Source of the DNA: Paragonimus westermani
Lineage: Eukaryota; Platyhelminthes; Trematoda; Plagiorchiida; Troglotrematidae
Assembly (NCBI GenBank): GCA_008508345.1
Contig: QNGE01000149.1
Coordinates: 76,312 to 140,311, forward strand
Length of the DNA stretch: 64,000 bases
Direction of reading: 5' to 3'
Positions 62,282 through 64,000 of the stretch are shown piece after piece. The notes below the pieces were generated by a model. The model did no database searches, was not told the DNA's origin, and saw only the letters and a program-made list of their open reading frames with translations. Position numbers and translations under genes: made by a program. The stretch's first letter is position 1, and every line of letters begins with the position of its first letter.

Positions 62282-64000
62282 ACCAAATTATCAAGTCTGT
62301 CAAACTACCTACCAAGAATACAAACAGGGGTTCGTAAACGGTTGACAGGGAGACTCAGACACCCTTTCAAAGCGTACAGCCAGATTGCGATAGGGTGAAC
62401 TGTTATGTTACAGAGGGAACGAAACATGGTGAACGACGGTCGTAGTCAAAGAACAGATGTTTTCAGTAGCTACCGACCAGATGATGGTCAGTCACCTCTA
62501 TCTTTACATAACTCCTAGGCCTTTCTTGCACATGGTTGGTGACTGCTCGGTTGCAGGTCAAACTCAAGTGGGTGATCTATCTCAACTCATGATTAGATGA
62601 GAAGCATCAGCCGGGAGAAATAACTTGCATGCCCTCCAGCAGCCTCAATGACCACGACTGCATAGTCTGGCGGACTCCTCTCCAGATTACCGTACCGATA
62701 TTTATCCAGAGGTCATGAATTCAACTCCTCCGTATGTGTGGTGCCGAGAAGATCCAAATAGACTGAAACATTCCCTACTTCGATGGCAATCAGTGGCACT
62801 AGCTGCCTGTTAGACCTCCCACTAACCCTTTTTGGGACCAAGCTGGATACATGCTAGTTTTCGGAACAAACGAAAAATAATGAACGATTTCAACCACTGG
62901 GAAAATGAAGTGCGACTGGTGCTGAAGAAAGGTCGGATTTATCACAGCTATCGTTACCGGTATCGTTAAACTCCGCAGGCACAGAACTAAACTTTGATGC
63001 CAGAGGCAGTTCTTCCAGATAATCAGCCTTCCCAAACTTCCAAATGTGACCCACACTGGTGGTTGTGCAAGTATTTGCAATAACTTCAGAGTTAAACTGC
63101 AGAGTACAAGCGGCGAAACTGGAGCCCAGTGCTTATTTTCGAATTCGGTCGACTTGAGACTGTATAAAAATGTGAAAACTGCAGTCAGCTTTGTACAGTG
63201 TTCAACTTTCGTCACCCAACCCCCTTCCACTACGTACCAGGAGTTAGAGATTTCGCGGTGGGTTTAAAACTTTATGTATTTTTGACTTGAAGGGAAGTCC
63301 TTGTTGTGCAGCCACTAATTGCAGCTAACGGGACAGCTAGTGTGTCTCTTCTTGAAGTAGTTCGCCAATTTGATTACTATCCATAAGCGAATCTGACTGC
63401 GCGTTTGCAGATTATAATTCAGTGGTGTCTGAAGTGAGGTCATTGGCGTAGTGGTCATCAAGGTTGTCTTCTGAGGGCGTGCCTGGATACTTAGTTCCTG
63501 TCTTGGCAGAGATATGCACTAACGAGGAGATTTAACAAGAGGGAATCTCCGGCGTGTGTTCCTTTTTACCAGGAGTTGAATGGAATATCTATGGGAGTGC
63601 AACAGCTGGAGTGATTTGTGGGTGGTGTTCAATTTATAGCAGCCAAAGTCCCTACCACTTATCAAGGGTCGTTTTCCCTAGGATTTCGTATTTTGATGAA
63701 GCTCGTGAGTGGATTGGGCATTACGTGAGCATGCAGTTCGGTAAGTACCATGAAACAACCATAGTTTCACTTACTGATCTTTGCATCCAGAATCAGGGCA
63801 AAATGTGGGCGCTTAATCCCTTGTGCTCATCGAGTCATTGGGGTGCAACCAGTCAACCTGCCCCCAGTAGAGTCCAAAAATCTTGATCAGAACACAAAGA
63901 GCACCGGTTTGAATCGCATTTTTCTCTTATTTGGCCAAGCAGTCCAAACCAAGATGAAGTCAGTCGGATTGGAATGATGATCTGTGTTCAGATGTTGAGT
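62282..64000. other. Non-coding or unrecognised stretch to the window end
   Basis: A 143-codon minus-strand frame (62799-63230, non-ATG start) and a 110-codon plus-strand frame (63554-63886) are the longest; neither has a known domain. Degenerate tRNA-like scraps may lie near 62640-62720. Confidence 0.35.

Noticed and set aside
62799..63230. 143-codon minus-strand frame
   Set aside because: Non-ATG start, low-complexity hydrophobic content and no family resemblance that I can support.
63554..63886. 110-codon plus-strand frame
   Set aside because: No domain recognised; probably repeat-derived but unproven.

Overview
The window looks like a piece of a parasitic flatworm genome, most likely a trematode (an inference). 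The evidence is eukaryotic gene structure with a long intron, a dense load of decayed retroelements (RTE-like, Penelope-like, Ty3/gypsy-like, probably R2-like), tRNA-derived repeats, and a metazoan NK1-class homeobox. I assign no species. No operon, CRISPR array, rRNA gene or intact tRNA gene was found.

Region 1-10,130 is a nest of transposable elements. A 2,872-bp LTR retrotransposon (1436-4307, minus strand) lies between GTGGA target duplications. It keeps one 671-codon frame that runs from Gag and protease straight into the C-terminal end of integrase, with reverse transcriptase and RNase H missing. It sits inside an older minus-strand RTE 3' fragment. From 4428 to about 10,130 a plus-strand, near-full-length but broken RTE element can be followed: endonuclease, reverse transcriptase, C-terminal domain. 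It carries a 650-bp opposite-strand RTE 3' piece. A 2,273-bp part of this nest is present twice (4580-6852 and 6854-9126) with one N between; this is probably an assembly or haplotype artefact.

Region 10,131-23,454 holds a 747-bp near-perfect palindrome made from the 3' end of a Penelope-like element (11,193-11,939), then a TTI2-like gene (partner of TELO2/TTI1 in maturation of PIKK kinases). I model TTI2 as two coding exons (13,586-14,572 and 23,113-23,454), phase-matched across an 8.5-kb intron. The intron contains an R2-like zinc-finger remnant, a 530-bp inverted-repeat element and a tRNA-like repeat.

Region 23,455-51,066 is mostly non-coding: a dispersed repeat family, microsatellites, Penelope-like reverse transcriptase pieces in opposite orientation (46,978-47,750) and one unassigned possible reading frame (42,152-42,493).

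Region 51,067-53,225 (minus) is a large terminal exon of an NK1/slouch-class homeobox gene. Its upstream exon or exons were not found. The rest (53,226-64,000) is non-coding with a Penelope-like C-terminal fragment, a 40-bp-stem hairpin with a hammerhead-like core, and head-to-head tRNA-like modules near 62.1 kb.

The two host genes show no functional link. The most unusual content is the structure of the retroelements.
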